A stretch of 6,362 nt of DNA from an uncultured Bacilli bacterium (GCA_948999435.1 CARJCM010000065.1:1-6362); one strand, 5' to 3'; counted from the stretch's first letter, positions 1-5,688 are shown. The notes: generated by a model from the letters alone, not told the origin. Translations and numbers: made by a program.

Positions 1-1
1 A

Positions 2-298
2 TTAAAGGTAGGATTAATAACAGCAGATGAAGTAGAGTTTGCAGGAGGAAAGAACACAAATAATACATCATACTATCTATACAATGGACAGAACTACTGG
101 ACCATGTCTCCAGTAGAGTGGCGTGGTTGGTATGGTCCTTATGCTTATGTGTTCTTTGTGCGTGGGAGTGATGGATTCCTCACCGACGACTGGGTAAATG
201 ACACTTATGGTTTGCGCCCAGTAATAAATCTGAAGGCTGATACGCTATTTGCAGCAGGAGGAAATGGTACTTTAAACAATCCATATGTTGTGGTTTAA
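2..298 (+). CDS. C-terminal part of a lectin-fold-like surface/phage variable protein (partial)
   Basis: The gene starts before the window; frame 2 is open from base 2 to the TAA at 296-298, giving about 98 C-terminal residues. The visible order is an ITADEVEFAGG segment, a Tyr/Asn-rich SYYLYNGQNYWTMSP segment, a stretch rich in Trp, Tyr, Gly and Asp, and the ending TYGLRPVINLKAD before NPYVVV. This pattern recurs in repeated surface or phage proteins of gut Firmicutes. The Gly-x-Arg-Pro-Val ending resembles the C-type-lectin fold of diversity-generating-retroelement targets and formylglycine-enzyme-like domains. Bases 101-210 are about 49% G+C, far above the flanks, with codons such as ctc, acc, gac and cgc that neighbours avoid. 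No reverse transcriptase or template repeat is in the window, so active diversification is inference. The role is probably ligand binding at the surface or on a tail fibre. Confidence 0.7.
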   Translation, partial: LKVGLITADEVEFAGGKNTNNTSYYLYNGQNYWTMSPVEWRGWYGPYAYVFFVRGSDGFLTDDWVNDTYGLRPVINLKADTLFAAGGNGTLNNPYVVV

Positions 299-317
299 TG
301 AAAAAAGAGGTTTTGGT

Positions 318-482
318 ATGAATAAATTTAAAATAGAAAAAAAGGAAGAGTATATAACAAGAAATATAAGATTTAGTAAAGAATTATTTGATAGTATTAA
401 TAAAGTAAGAGGTAAGAATACTTTTACTAAATTTGTGATTGAAGCAATTAAATTTGCTCTTGATAATATGGAGGATAATTAA
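318..482 (+). CDS. Small ribbon-helix-helix (Arc-like) DNA-binding protein
   Basis: This 54-residue protein has a basic N-terminus, a short strand EYITRNIRFS (residues 11-20) and two helices, KELFDSINKV (21-30) and FTKFVIEAIKFALDN (36-50). That is the strand-helix-helix plan of Arc/MetJ-type regulators, which bind DNA as dimers through the paired strands; the turn between the helices is shorter than usual. The start at 318 is chosen because AAGAGG at 305-310 sits seven bases upstream. An in-frame ATG at 285 overlaps the end of the preceding gene and lacks a ribosome site. It follows the lectin-like gene by 19 bases and is probably co-transcribed with it. It may be an autoregulator, an antitoxin or a phage-type regulator; no toxin partner is visible. 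Confidence 0.7.
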   Translation: MNKFKIEKKEEYITRNIRFSKELFDSINKVRGKNTFTKFVIEAIKFALDNMEDN

Positions 483-562
483 GTTTATCTTCTTTTTATT
501 TGTCGAATTTTGGTGGCTTTTGTCGTGAATAAGTCATATCTTACCCTAAATCATAAATTTAA

Positions 563-589
563 TTGATTTTTAGATATTTTTAATATAAA
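563..589 (+). promoter_or_regulatory. Possible promoter ahead of the self-complementary unit
   Basis: TTGATT (563-568) and TATAAA (584-589) are separated by 15 bases, which is short for a sigma-A promoter. The predicted start, about 595-600, falls on the first base of the left arm of the inverted repeat. That coincidence is the main support. Confidence 0.3.
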
Positions 590-598
590 GTAAAGCTT

Positions 599-862
599 GA
601 GCGTTAGGCATGATGTCTACTAAATCAAAGACATACTTATTACCTCTCTTAAGGAGACTTGGGGGTTTTGTGTAAGAAAGGAGTCATTGAAAAATGTGTA
701 TTTAAAAGCAATTTTAAAATCAATTTTTGATTTTTTAAAGAAATTTAGAAAACCAAAACAAAAGACATCAACAACTATTTTTATCCATGAAATTCATGTT
801 GATAAAATAGAAGCTAATGTCAATTTAAGAAAACTTAAGTAGGCATTTATGTCCTAACGCTC
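599..862 (+). repeat. Self-complementary unit with paired ends (structured RNA or MITE-like element)
   Basis: The left arm 599-608 (GAGCGTTAGG) is a perfect reverse complement of the right arm 853-862 (CCTAACGCTC). Pairing continues inward to about 622 and 836: CAT pairs with ATG, followed by G-T, A-T, a one-base bulge, T-A, G-C, T-G and then CTACT with AGTAG. The two interruptions that would be DNA mismatches are G-T pairs, which RNA tolerates. The unit is about 264 bases. Inside the left end is a second hairpin, ATGTCT (614-619 region) with AGACAT (near 629-634), and a palindrome around an AAGGAG at 651-656. A 51-codon ORF lies within and its stop is inside the right arm. It could be a structured small RNA, a short mRNA whose ends pair as in type I toxin messages, or a miniature transposable element. 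I see no transposase and no convincing target-site duplication. Confidence 0.55.
687..842 (+). CDS. Possible 51-residue basic small protein (TTG start)
   Basis: Not recognised. The reading frame encodes a Lys-rich peptide: an amphipathic segment KNVYLKAILKSIFDFLKKF (residues 2-20), a basic linker RKPKQK, then IFIHEIHVDKIEANVNLRKLK. AAAGGAG at 677-683 precedes the TTG by only three bases, closer than usual, and there is no better start: the nearby ATG at 694 gives a three-residue peptide. The stop TAG (840-842) lies in the right arm of the long inverted repeat, so translation and pairing of the ends would interfere with each other. It might be a type I toxin-like or membrane-active peptide, a leader peptide, or not translated. 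The frame is open upstream to 624 without another start codon. Confidence 0.4.
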   Translation: MKNVYLKAILKSIFDFLKKFRKPKQKTSTTIFIHEIHVDKIEANVNLRKLK

Positions 863-966
863 TACTTGTTTAAGTTTATCATATTTTTTAGATAAATACT
901 AGATTTAAAATAAAAACTTTAAAAAAGTCCAATAATTTGATAATATAATAATTAAGTGGTGATAAT

Positions 967-1569
967 ATGGAAATTCTATTTAAAATAAATAATAAAGACA
1001 TTCCCAAAATAAATACAACAATATTACACACATCAAGAAGTAATTATAATGTTGATATGTTAGAATTTATCAACAATAATTGTGAAGTCATAATAAAAAC
1101 AAGTAGAACGGATATTAATGATATTCCACTAAAAATACTTGATAGTTATAATTGTTTAGAATTAGCAAAAAAAGACGAATTAACTAATAATGATGAAATA
1201 AAAATAAATATCTTAAAAAGTCTTTGTAGTGAAAAAGAAGTAATTGTATTTTATGATATTTTAAATTATATAGATAATGAGTTGAAGGATAAATTAATAA
1301 AAGAGTTAATAAAACAAAACAAAACAATAATAAACTATACCACAGAGATTGAAGAAACATTATATTTAGATTATTTAATAATAGTTCATGAAAACAAAGT
1401 TATAATGGAAGGTCAAACAAAAGAAGTGTTAAATGAAGAAAAGATAATTAAGAAATTAGGTTTTAATATGCCTTTAATTACAGAATTATCAAGTGGTTTA
1501 AAATATTATGGTGTAGTAAATAAAAAATATTATGACATAGAAAGTTTGGTGGAAGATTTATGGAAGTAG
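967..1569 (+). CDS. Degenerate EcfA-like ABC ATPase, first of a tandem pair
   Basis: 200 residues against roughly 280 in normal energy-coupling-factor ATPases. The C-terminal half matches the EcfA plan: a Walker B position VIVFYDILNYID (92-103), a switch position IINYTTE (121-127), then DYLIIVHENKVIMEGQTKEV (135-154), the KKLGFNMPLITEL helix region (162-174) and an ending YYDIESLVEDLWK. The catalytic parts are gone: no GxxGxGKST P-loop (only HTSRSNYNVD near 21-30), no LSGGQ signature (LTNNDEIK near 72-79), Tyr at the Walker B Asp (96) and Thr at the switch His (126). D-loop Asp103 is kept. It is therefore unlikely to hydrolyse ATP, yet the frame is intact. GTGGTGA at 956-962 is the ribosome site. 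The last ten bases overlap the next gene. Confidence 0.72.
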   Translation: MEILFKINNKDIPKINTTILHTSRSNYNVDMLEFINNNCEVIIKTSRTDINDIPLKILDSYNCLELAKKDELTNNDEIKINILKSLCSEKEVIVFYDILNYIDNELKDKLIKELIKQNKTIINYTTEIEETLYLDYLIIVHENKVIMEGQTKEVLNEEKIIKKLGFNMPLITELSSGLKYYGVVNKKYYDIESLVEDLWK

Positions 1570-2201
1570 CAAATATTATAGGAAAAACAGAACCAAACAA
1601 AATATATGGTTTAATGGGTAATATTAATTTAACAACCAATAATAGTAATATAGGCATTGTTAGAGGTGGGATGTTTTCTAATACTACAAAAGATTTTTTA
1701 AATAGTTCCAAATCATTAAATGCTTTAAAATTAGTTATGCTTGATGATAGTATTTTAAATAAAAAAGGAACAGAACTATCAAATGGTGAGATTAAAGCAG
1801 TTTCTCTAGCCAAAGAATTAATTGCCAACAAAGAAATAATTGTTCTTGACTATTTTGAAAAAGAGTTAAACAATCGTGAAAAAGAAAATTATAAGCGCTT
1901 ATTAAAAAAGCTTTCTCAAGATTTTAATAAAACGATAATAATATACACTAATGATTTAACATTCTTATGGGATATATGTGAAGAAATAATATATGTGGAT
2001 AAAGATAGTGTTATTAACACTTATCAAAAAAATGATTATTTTAAATTAGTTAAACTAGTAGATAAACCAATAATAAGTAATTTTATTGAGAAAATAAGAG
2101 CCAAAGGTATAAAAATAGAAGATTACAAAGATATAAAAGACTTACTTAAAGGAGTATATCGAATTAAGGAGAAAGAATATAATAATGAGATATCTAATTA
2201 G
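1560..2201 (+). CDS. Degenerate EcfA-like ABC ATPase, second of a tandem pair
   Basis: 213 residues, again shorter than the family. GLMGNINLTT (17-26) stands where the P-loop should be, without its Gly-Lys. GIVRGGMFSNTTKDFL (32-47) aligns with the Q-loop region but lacks the Gln. The signature remains as ELSNGEIKAVSLAKEL (72-87). Walker B is IIVLDYFEKELN (93-104): the Asp is kept (97), but the catalytic Glu is Tyr and the D-loop Asp is Asn. The switch His is Asn131 in IIIYTND. ATP binding and hydrolysis are probably lost. The start ATG at 1560 overlaps the previous gene's stop by ten bases, with a GGTGGA purine run just upstream, and the 3' end overlaps truA by 17 bases, so the three genes should be translated together. 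Whether it still forms a heterodimer with its neighbour is unknown. Confidence 0.72.
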   Translation: MEVANIIGKTEPNKIYGLMGNINLTTNNSNIGIVRGGMFSNTTKDFLNSSKSLNALKLVMLDDSILNKKGTELSNGEIKAVSLAKELIANKEIIVLDYFEKELNNREKENYKRLLKKLSQDFNKTIIIYTNDLTFLWDICEEIIYVDKDSVINTYQKNDYFKLVKLVDKPIISNFIEKIRAKGIKIEDYKDIKDLLKGVYRIKEKEYNNEISN

Positions 2202-2919
2202 TATTAAATATGATGGTTCTAAATTTTATGGCTTTCAAAGATTAAATGACGAGCCAACTATTCAAAAAAAGTTAGAAGAAGCATTAACAACTATTAATAA
2301 ATTGCCAGTAGAAATAAAAGGAGCAGGAAGAACGGATAGAGGAGTACATGCTCTTGATGCGAAAGCAAGCTTTGATTTAGATATTAATATAGATGAAGAA
2401 CATTTAAAACTAGCTTTAAATAGTTTAATAAAGCCATACGTTTATATAACTAATGTAAAAAAAGTAAAAGAGGACTTTCATGCAAGGTTTAATGTTTCTA
2501 AAAAAGAGTATATATATAAAATCAATATGGGAGAATATAATCCATTAAAAGTTGAATATGAATTACAATTAAATAGAAAATTAGATATTAAAAAAATGCA
2601 AGAAGTCTCAAAACTTTTTATAGGAATCCATAACTTTCAAAATTTTGTTTCAGGCGAAAGAGACAATTATGATTGTATAATATATAGTATTGATTTTGCA
2701 ATAAAAGAGGAATTATTAGAGATAAAATTTATAGGTAAGAGTTTTTATCGCTATATGGTAAGAAATCTAGTTGGAGCTATGCTAGATGTTGAAAAGCAAA
2801 AAAATACTATTGAAGACATAAAAGAAGCTTTAGAAAGATATGAAGTTGAAAAAAGATTTAGTACCGCTTTACCAAATGGATTATATTTAAATAAAATAGA
2901 ATATGAAGAAATAAACTAA
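2185..2919 (+). CDS. truA: tRNA pseudouridine(38-40) synthase TruA
   Basis: Converts uridines 38, 39 and 40 of the tRNA anticodon stem to pseudouridine in the cytoplasm. The 244-residue length is normal. The N-terminal strand RYLISIKYDGSKFYGFQR and the catalytic motif GAGRTDRGVHA (46-56, nucleophile Asp51) are intact, as are FHARFNVSKKEYIYKI in the middle, NFQNFVSG, and the C-terminal KSFYRYMVRNLVGAMLDV that supports the active site. The ATG at 2185 lies inside the end of the preceding ATPase-like gene. An AAGGAG at 2166-2171 is a little far upstream (13 bases), so translational coupling probably helps. In many Firmicutes truA follows ecfA1-ecfA2-ecfT; here ecfT is missing and rplM does not follow. 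It stops at TAA and is followed by a new promoter. Confidence 0.96.
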   Translation: MRYLISIKYDGSKFYGFQRLNDEPTIQKKLEEALTTINKLPVEIKGAGRTDRGVHALDAKASFDLDINIDEEHLKLALNSLIKPYVYITNVKKVKEDFHARFNVSKKEYIYKINMGEYNPLKVEYELQLNRKLDIKKMQEVSKLFIGIHNFQNFVSGERDNYDCIIYSIDFAIKEELLEIKFIGKSFYRYMVRNLVGAMLDVEKQKNTIEDIKEALERYEVEKRFSTALPNGLYLNKIEYEEIN

Positions 2920-2942
2920 ATGTAAAGCATATAATAGAGCAA

Positions 2943-2970
2943 TTGAAAATATAATATGATATGATATAAT
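2943..2970 (+). promoter_or_regulatory. Sigma-A-type promoter of the structured RNA
   Basis: TTGAAA (2943-2948) and a perfect TATAAT (2965-2970) are 16 bases apart. Transcription should begin at about 2977-2981, at the GGGTGGCAC that opens the conserved-looking RNA. This gives the RNA its own promoter, independent of truA. Confidence 0.7.
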
Positions 2971-2977
2971 AAATATA

Positions 2978-3540
2978 TAGGGTGGCACATTATTCTAGTC
3001 AATACAAATTACGAAGACGGGTTTAAAAGACCGTTAAAGGGCACATCTATGAAACTTCTGGTGCTTGCTTTTTACGCCCAGTTTAGGGTGAGTGCTGGGA
3101 GGAAGATTTCTTGGGCGACCATAATGGCATATGATAATCGACCCAAGTTATCGTGGAGACCTATCTTTGTGGAAGAATAATCTTCTATGAACTAGGCTTG
3201 AACCTACTTGTGGCGAAGAGTTATGAGTAGTGTAGCTTGGCTTGAGTGATAAATGGGGATAAAAGAACAACAAATCTTGGCGTGTACATGTTAAAGAGGC
3301 GTATTGCTTTTTGAAACATTTATTGCAAAAGAGCATTAGTAATGGGGGTATTGTCGAGGAAAACTCCTAGAGTGCATATTAAAGTAAGATTGCAGTGTGT
3401 ACTAAGTGGCAATCAGGTAATAAGAGAGGCAACTCCTTATTTATTCTTTTAAATGGGAACAACCTATTTGGTAACGAATAGGCAAGAATAAGGGAAATCC
3501 AACCTGACCTAAGTCGCAAAGTTTATTATTTTAATCGCCA
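2978..3540 (+). ncRNA. ole: OLE (ornate, large, extremophilic) RNA
   Basis: This is a non-coding stretch of about 560 bases, much richer in G and C than its flanks and lying directly upstream of an OapA-like gene. That is the hallmark arrangement and size of OLE RNA, a large Firmicute RNA that associates with the membrane through OapA and is linked to cold, alcohol and magnesium stress in Bacillus halodurans. Visible helices include CTTGGGCGA (3110-3118) with TCGACCCAAG (3138-3147, one bulged A), TCAGGT (3413-3418) with ACCTGA (3502-3507) closing a 3' domain, TTATTCTT (3441-3448) with AAGAATAA (3484-3491), and CCTATTTG/CGAATAGG (3463-3482) capped by GTAA. Both ends are approximate: the 5' end follows the promoter and the 3' end is placed after GTCGCAAAG. 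The identification rests on size, context and structure, not on an alignment. Confidence 0.8.
3463..3482 (+). other. GNRA-tetraloop hairpin in the 3' domain of the OLE RNA
   Basis: CCTATTTG (3463-3470) pairs with CGAATAGG (3475-3482) over eight base pairs, including one T-G pair, and is closed by GTAA, a GNRA-class tetraloop. It is nested inside the TTATTCTT/AAGAATAA stem and the TCAGGT/ACCTGA stem. Such loops often make tertiary contacts. Confidence 0.65.
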
Positions 3541-3577
3541 TTTTCTAAATTTTTATATAATTAAAGTGAAAGAAAAT

Positions 3578-4168
3578 ATGAAAGATAAGAAGAATAAAGA
3601 AAAATACAATAAAAAAGCCAAAAAACAAAATAAAAATATAAGTTTAAAAGCTGATTATAAATGGATAGTAACAATAACCATAACTGCCTTTATAATTACT
3701 TTTTTCATGTCCATATTTTCTGAATCAGCTTTAAAAGACATAAATTTACCATTAAGCATATTAATAGTTTTATTATTTATAGTATTAGGAATAATCTTTG
3801 ATATGATAGGAATATCTGTAACCGTCGCTGACAAAAAGGTATTTCATTCTATGGCAGCCAAAAAAGTAAGTGGTGCGCGAGTAGCATTAAAGTTAATAGA
3901 AAATAATTCTAAAGTATCAAGTTTTTGCAATGATGTTATAGGAGATATATGTGGCATTTTATCTGGTACAGCAGCAGGAACTATCGGTATACTTTTAGCC
4001 TCAAAATTAAAATTAAATATATTTACAGTAACGCTTGTAATAACTAGTTTAATCGCCGCTTTAACAATTGGAGGAAAAGCTTTAGGAAAAAGTATAGCCA
4101 TAAACTATTCTAATAGTATATTATATAAGTTTGCAAGAATAATAAAAATATTTATGAGTGAAAAGTAA
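3578..4168 (+). CDS. oapA: OapA-like OLE RNA-associated membrane protein
   Basis: A 196-residue protein. Residues 1-20 are almost all Lys, Asn and other polar residues, suited to RNA binding. Hydrophobic segments lie at about 29-48, 58-80, 122-143 and 147-164. Between them is a conserved-looking central block: GIIFDMIGISVTVADKKVFH (71-90), MAAKKVSGARVALKLI (92-107) and SFCNDVIGDICGILSG (115-130). I recognise these as OapA features; the family binds OLE RNA and anchors it to the cytoplasmic membrane. The gene begins just after the RNA. ATG at 3578 is preferred, with a weak GAAAGA ahead of it; an in-frame GTG at 3566 would add four residues. The TAA stop is followed by AAAAG/CTTTT and a short T run, at most a weak terminator. 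Confidence 0.82.
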   Translation: MKDKKNKEKYNKKAKKQNKNISLKADYKWIVTITITAFIITFFMSIFSESALKDINLPLSILIVLLFIVLGIIFDMIGISVTVADKKVFHSMAAKKVSGARVALKLIENNSKVSSFCNDVIGDICGILSGTAAGTIGILLASKLKLNIFTVTLVITSLIAALTIGGKALGKSIAINYSNSILYKFARIIKIFMSEK

Positions 4169-4264
4169 CGGCTTTTTAATATTTAAAAATAATATGGAAT
4201 ATGATAAAATAAACATATAAATAAAAAGCAAAAATATGAAAGGAGCCAAATATACGAAAAGAAA

Positions 4265-4317
4265 CAATTGCATAAATGCAACAAAAAATATGCAATTGAA
4301 ACAGTTTGTATGCAATT
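4265..4317 (+). repeat. ATGCAATT inverted/direct repeat cluster upstream of the Fic gene
   Basis: CAATTGCAT (4265-4273) is a perfect inverted copy of ATGCAATTG (4290-4298). A further ATGCAA lies at 4276-4281, and TATGCAATT is repeated directly at 4289-4297 and 4309-4317, 20 bases apart, about two helical turns. The cluster ends eight bases before the first Fic codon. A further TATGCAAT is at 5382-5389, after the Fic gene. It looks like a multi-site operator; the winged helix at the Fic C-terminus is a candidate ligand. This is inferred from pattern only. Confidence 0.45.
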
Positions 4318-4324
4318 AAAAAAT

Positions 4325-5339
4325 ATGAGAGAATTCAACTTAAATAAAGAAGCTAAAAAATATATACACCACATATAATAAATATGTTAAACATAATTCA
4401 TGAATATAAAGGAAAACAAACATTATATATTGAAGCTAAAAAAGTTCTGAATATTCAAATAAAATAGAAGGCATTGAAACAACAGATAAACGAATTAAAG
4501 AAATAGTTAATGATAAAGTTAAACCTAAAAATAGAAATGAGGAGGAAATCGCTGGATATAGAGATGTTTTAGAAATTATTCATGAAAATTATGATAACAT
4601 TCCTATAACCTCAAATTATATTCTTCAACTACATAAGTATTTATATAAATATAGCTCTTCATCTATAGGAGGAAAGTACAAACAAGTAGATAATTATATT
4701 GAAAAAACTGATATTGAAGGTAATAAAAAGATAAGATTTAAACCAGTACCAGCTGCTCTAACACCATATGCTATAGAAACTTTATGTGAATCTTACAATG
4801 AAGAAATAAAAAAAGCGGAAATTGACTCATTAGTATTAATTCCTATATTTATCATAGATTTCTTATCTATCCATCCTTTTTCTGATGGTAATGGAAGAAT
4901 GAGCAGATTATTAACACTTTTATTGTTATATCAAAGTGGATACATAGTTGGAAAATATATTAGTATTGAAAAAATAGTTGAAAATTCCAAAGAAAGCTAT
5001 TATGAAACACTAAAAGATTCATCTAAAGATTGGCATAAAAATAAAAATGATTATACTTTTTTTGTTGAATATTATTTAGGTGTTATAATAAATGCATATA
5101 AAGAATTTTGTGATAGAGTAGAGTACATTACTAATAAAAAAATGTTAGCTAAGGATAGAGTACTAATTACTATAGAAAAAAGTTTATCAAAAATTTCAAA
5201 AAAAGAAATTACTGAGAAGTGCCCTGATATCAGCATATCTACTATAGAAAAAGCTCTAGGTGAGCTATTAAATGAAAATAAGATAGTTAAACTAGGTAAT
5301 GGAAGATATACATATTATTATATAAATATTAAAAATTAA
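4325..5339 (+). pseudogene. Fic-family AMP transferase with C-terminal winged helix, frameshifted
   Basis: Fic enzymes transfer AMP from ATP to protein hydroxyls. Pieces lie in three frames: MREFNLNKEAKKYIHHI (from 4325, stop at 4376), MLNIIHEYKGKQTLYIEAK (4384-4440), then a long third frame from 4443 to 5339 starting SSEYSNKIEGI. That frame holds the N-terminal inhibitory motif SNKIEG, the perfect active site HPFSDGNGRMSR (4872-4907; catalytic His, Asp and Arg kept) and a winged helix near the end (KKEITEKCPDISISTIEKAL). It has no ATG, GTG or TTG before 4899, which is already past the active site. Relatives I recall have about 14 residues between the EAK and the SSEYS-like segment; these are missing here with loss of frame. 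The rest is well preserved, so the damage is recent or a sequencing artefact. Confidence 0.82.
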
Positions 5340-5415
5340 TTGCACATCTAAAAAAATAACTGCACAAAAAAAGAAGCAAAATATGCAATAAAAATATTAT
5401 GAAAAATAATTTAAT

Positions 5416-5444
5416 GGAGAACTATATAGTCTCTCTCTTTTTTT
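5416..5444 (+). terminator. Intrinsic terminator after the Fic gene
   Basis: The GAGA-ACT strand (5417-5423) pairs with AGT-CTCTC (5428-5435) around an ATAT loop, with one bulged C, and is followed by seven T at 5438-5444. It lies 77 bases past the Fic stop codon. Confidence 0.65.
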
Positions 5445-5494
5445 ATAAAAACGATAACGTTCCCGCTGGCAAAAATCCTCGGGGAGGAAAAATA

Positions 5495-5551
5495 ATGAGT
5501 GATAGAGCTAGGTTTTGCCCAGTAAGTGCTAAAAAATTAGCAGAAAAATGA
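5495..5551 (+). CDS. Possible 18-residue leader-like peptide with a strong ribosome site
   Basis: Not recognised. GGGGAGG at 5481-5487 is the strongest ribosome binding site in the window, seven bases before ATG 5495. The peptide MSDRARFCPVSAKKLAEK ends at TGA 5549-5551. The stop overlaps the next ATG as ATGA, a standard coupling arrangement. The area around it (about 5455-5525) is clearly richer in G+C than its surroundings. If TGA were read as Trp the frame would continue toward the next gene. It could be a leader peptide, a remnant of a larger gene, or chance. Confidence 0.35.
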   Translation: MSDRARFCPVSAKKLAEK

Positions 5552-5673
5552 TATGTTGTTCAAATTGCGAACAAATACTTAAAGAAAATCAAAAAACTAT
5601 CAATAGAGGAAATTTCTATGCTCAAGCTATCGCTAGATTTGTCCTTTCACATTTTTATAGTTATGTATTATAG
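5548..5673 (+). CDS. Possible 41-residue Cys-containing small protein
   Basis: Not recognised. It starts at the ATG overlapping the preceding tiny ORF by four bases (ATGA). The product begins MICCSNCEQILKENQ, a CCxxC cluster like half of a zinc knuckle, and continues with FYAQAIARFVLSHFYSYVL, a hydrophobic helix-like end, to TAG at 5671. Codon choice is like that of the other genes here. It has no ribosome site of its own and would depend on coupling. The first frame contains another Cys-Pro, so the two could be halves of one frameshifted zinc-ribbon gene. Confidence 0.35.
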   Translation: MICCSNCEQILKENQKTINRGNFYAQAIARFVLSHFYSYVL

Positions 5674-5688
5674 ACTAACCTTTTTTTC

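Noticed and set aside
483..966. A template repeat for the lectin-like gene, or a CRISPR array, in the left intergenic stretch.
   Set aside because: No sequence here resembles bases 95-230 with adenine changes, and there are no regularly spaced direct repeats.
1478..1831. Minus-strand ORF across the ATPase junction.
   Set aside because: A mirror of the coding + strand frames; no ribosome site or recognisable domain.
2979..2988. AGGGTGGCAC resembles the T-box antiterminator core.
   Set aside because: It lies at the predicted transcription start, lacks the following CCGCG, has no terminator helix behind it, and no aminoacyl-tRNA synthetase or amino-acid gene follows.
3148..3336. Minus-strand 62-residue ORF inside the structured RNA.
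   Set aside because: Low-complexity, unlike any family, no ribosome site, and it lies wholly within the RNA gene.
2978..3540. RNase P RNA or tmRNA as the identity of the structured RNA (GAGGAAAACTCC near 3355 recalls RNase P).
   Set aside because: The universal RNase P P4 strands and the tmRNA tRNA-like end with its TTCGA loop are not present, while the downstream OapA-like gene fits OLE.
4160..4176. Terminator at the end of oapA (AAAAG/CTTTT).
   Set aside because: Only five mostly A-T pairs with four to five T after them; too weak to call.
4236..4319. 27-codon ORF starting MKGAKYTKRNN just upstream of the Fic gene.
   Set aside because: The AAAGGAG overlaps its start codon instead of preceding it, and the codons simply read through the repeat cluster.
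3844..4374. Three minus-strand ORFs opposite and after oapA.
   Set aside because: Phe/Ile/Leu-rich shadows of A+T-rich sequence, without ribosome sites or families.
5414..5551. A 45-codon frame from ATG 5414 that includes the tiny leader ORF.
   Set aside because: Its first codons lie inside the terminator hairpin and T run, and it has no ribosome site; ATG 5495 has an excellent one.
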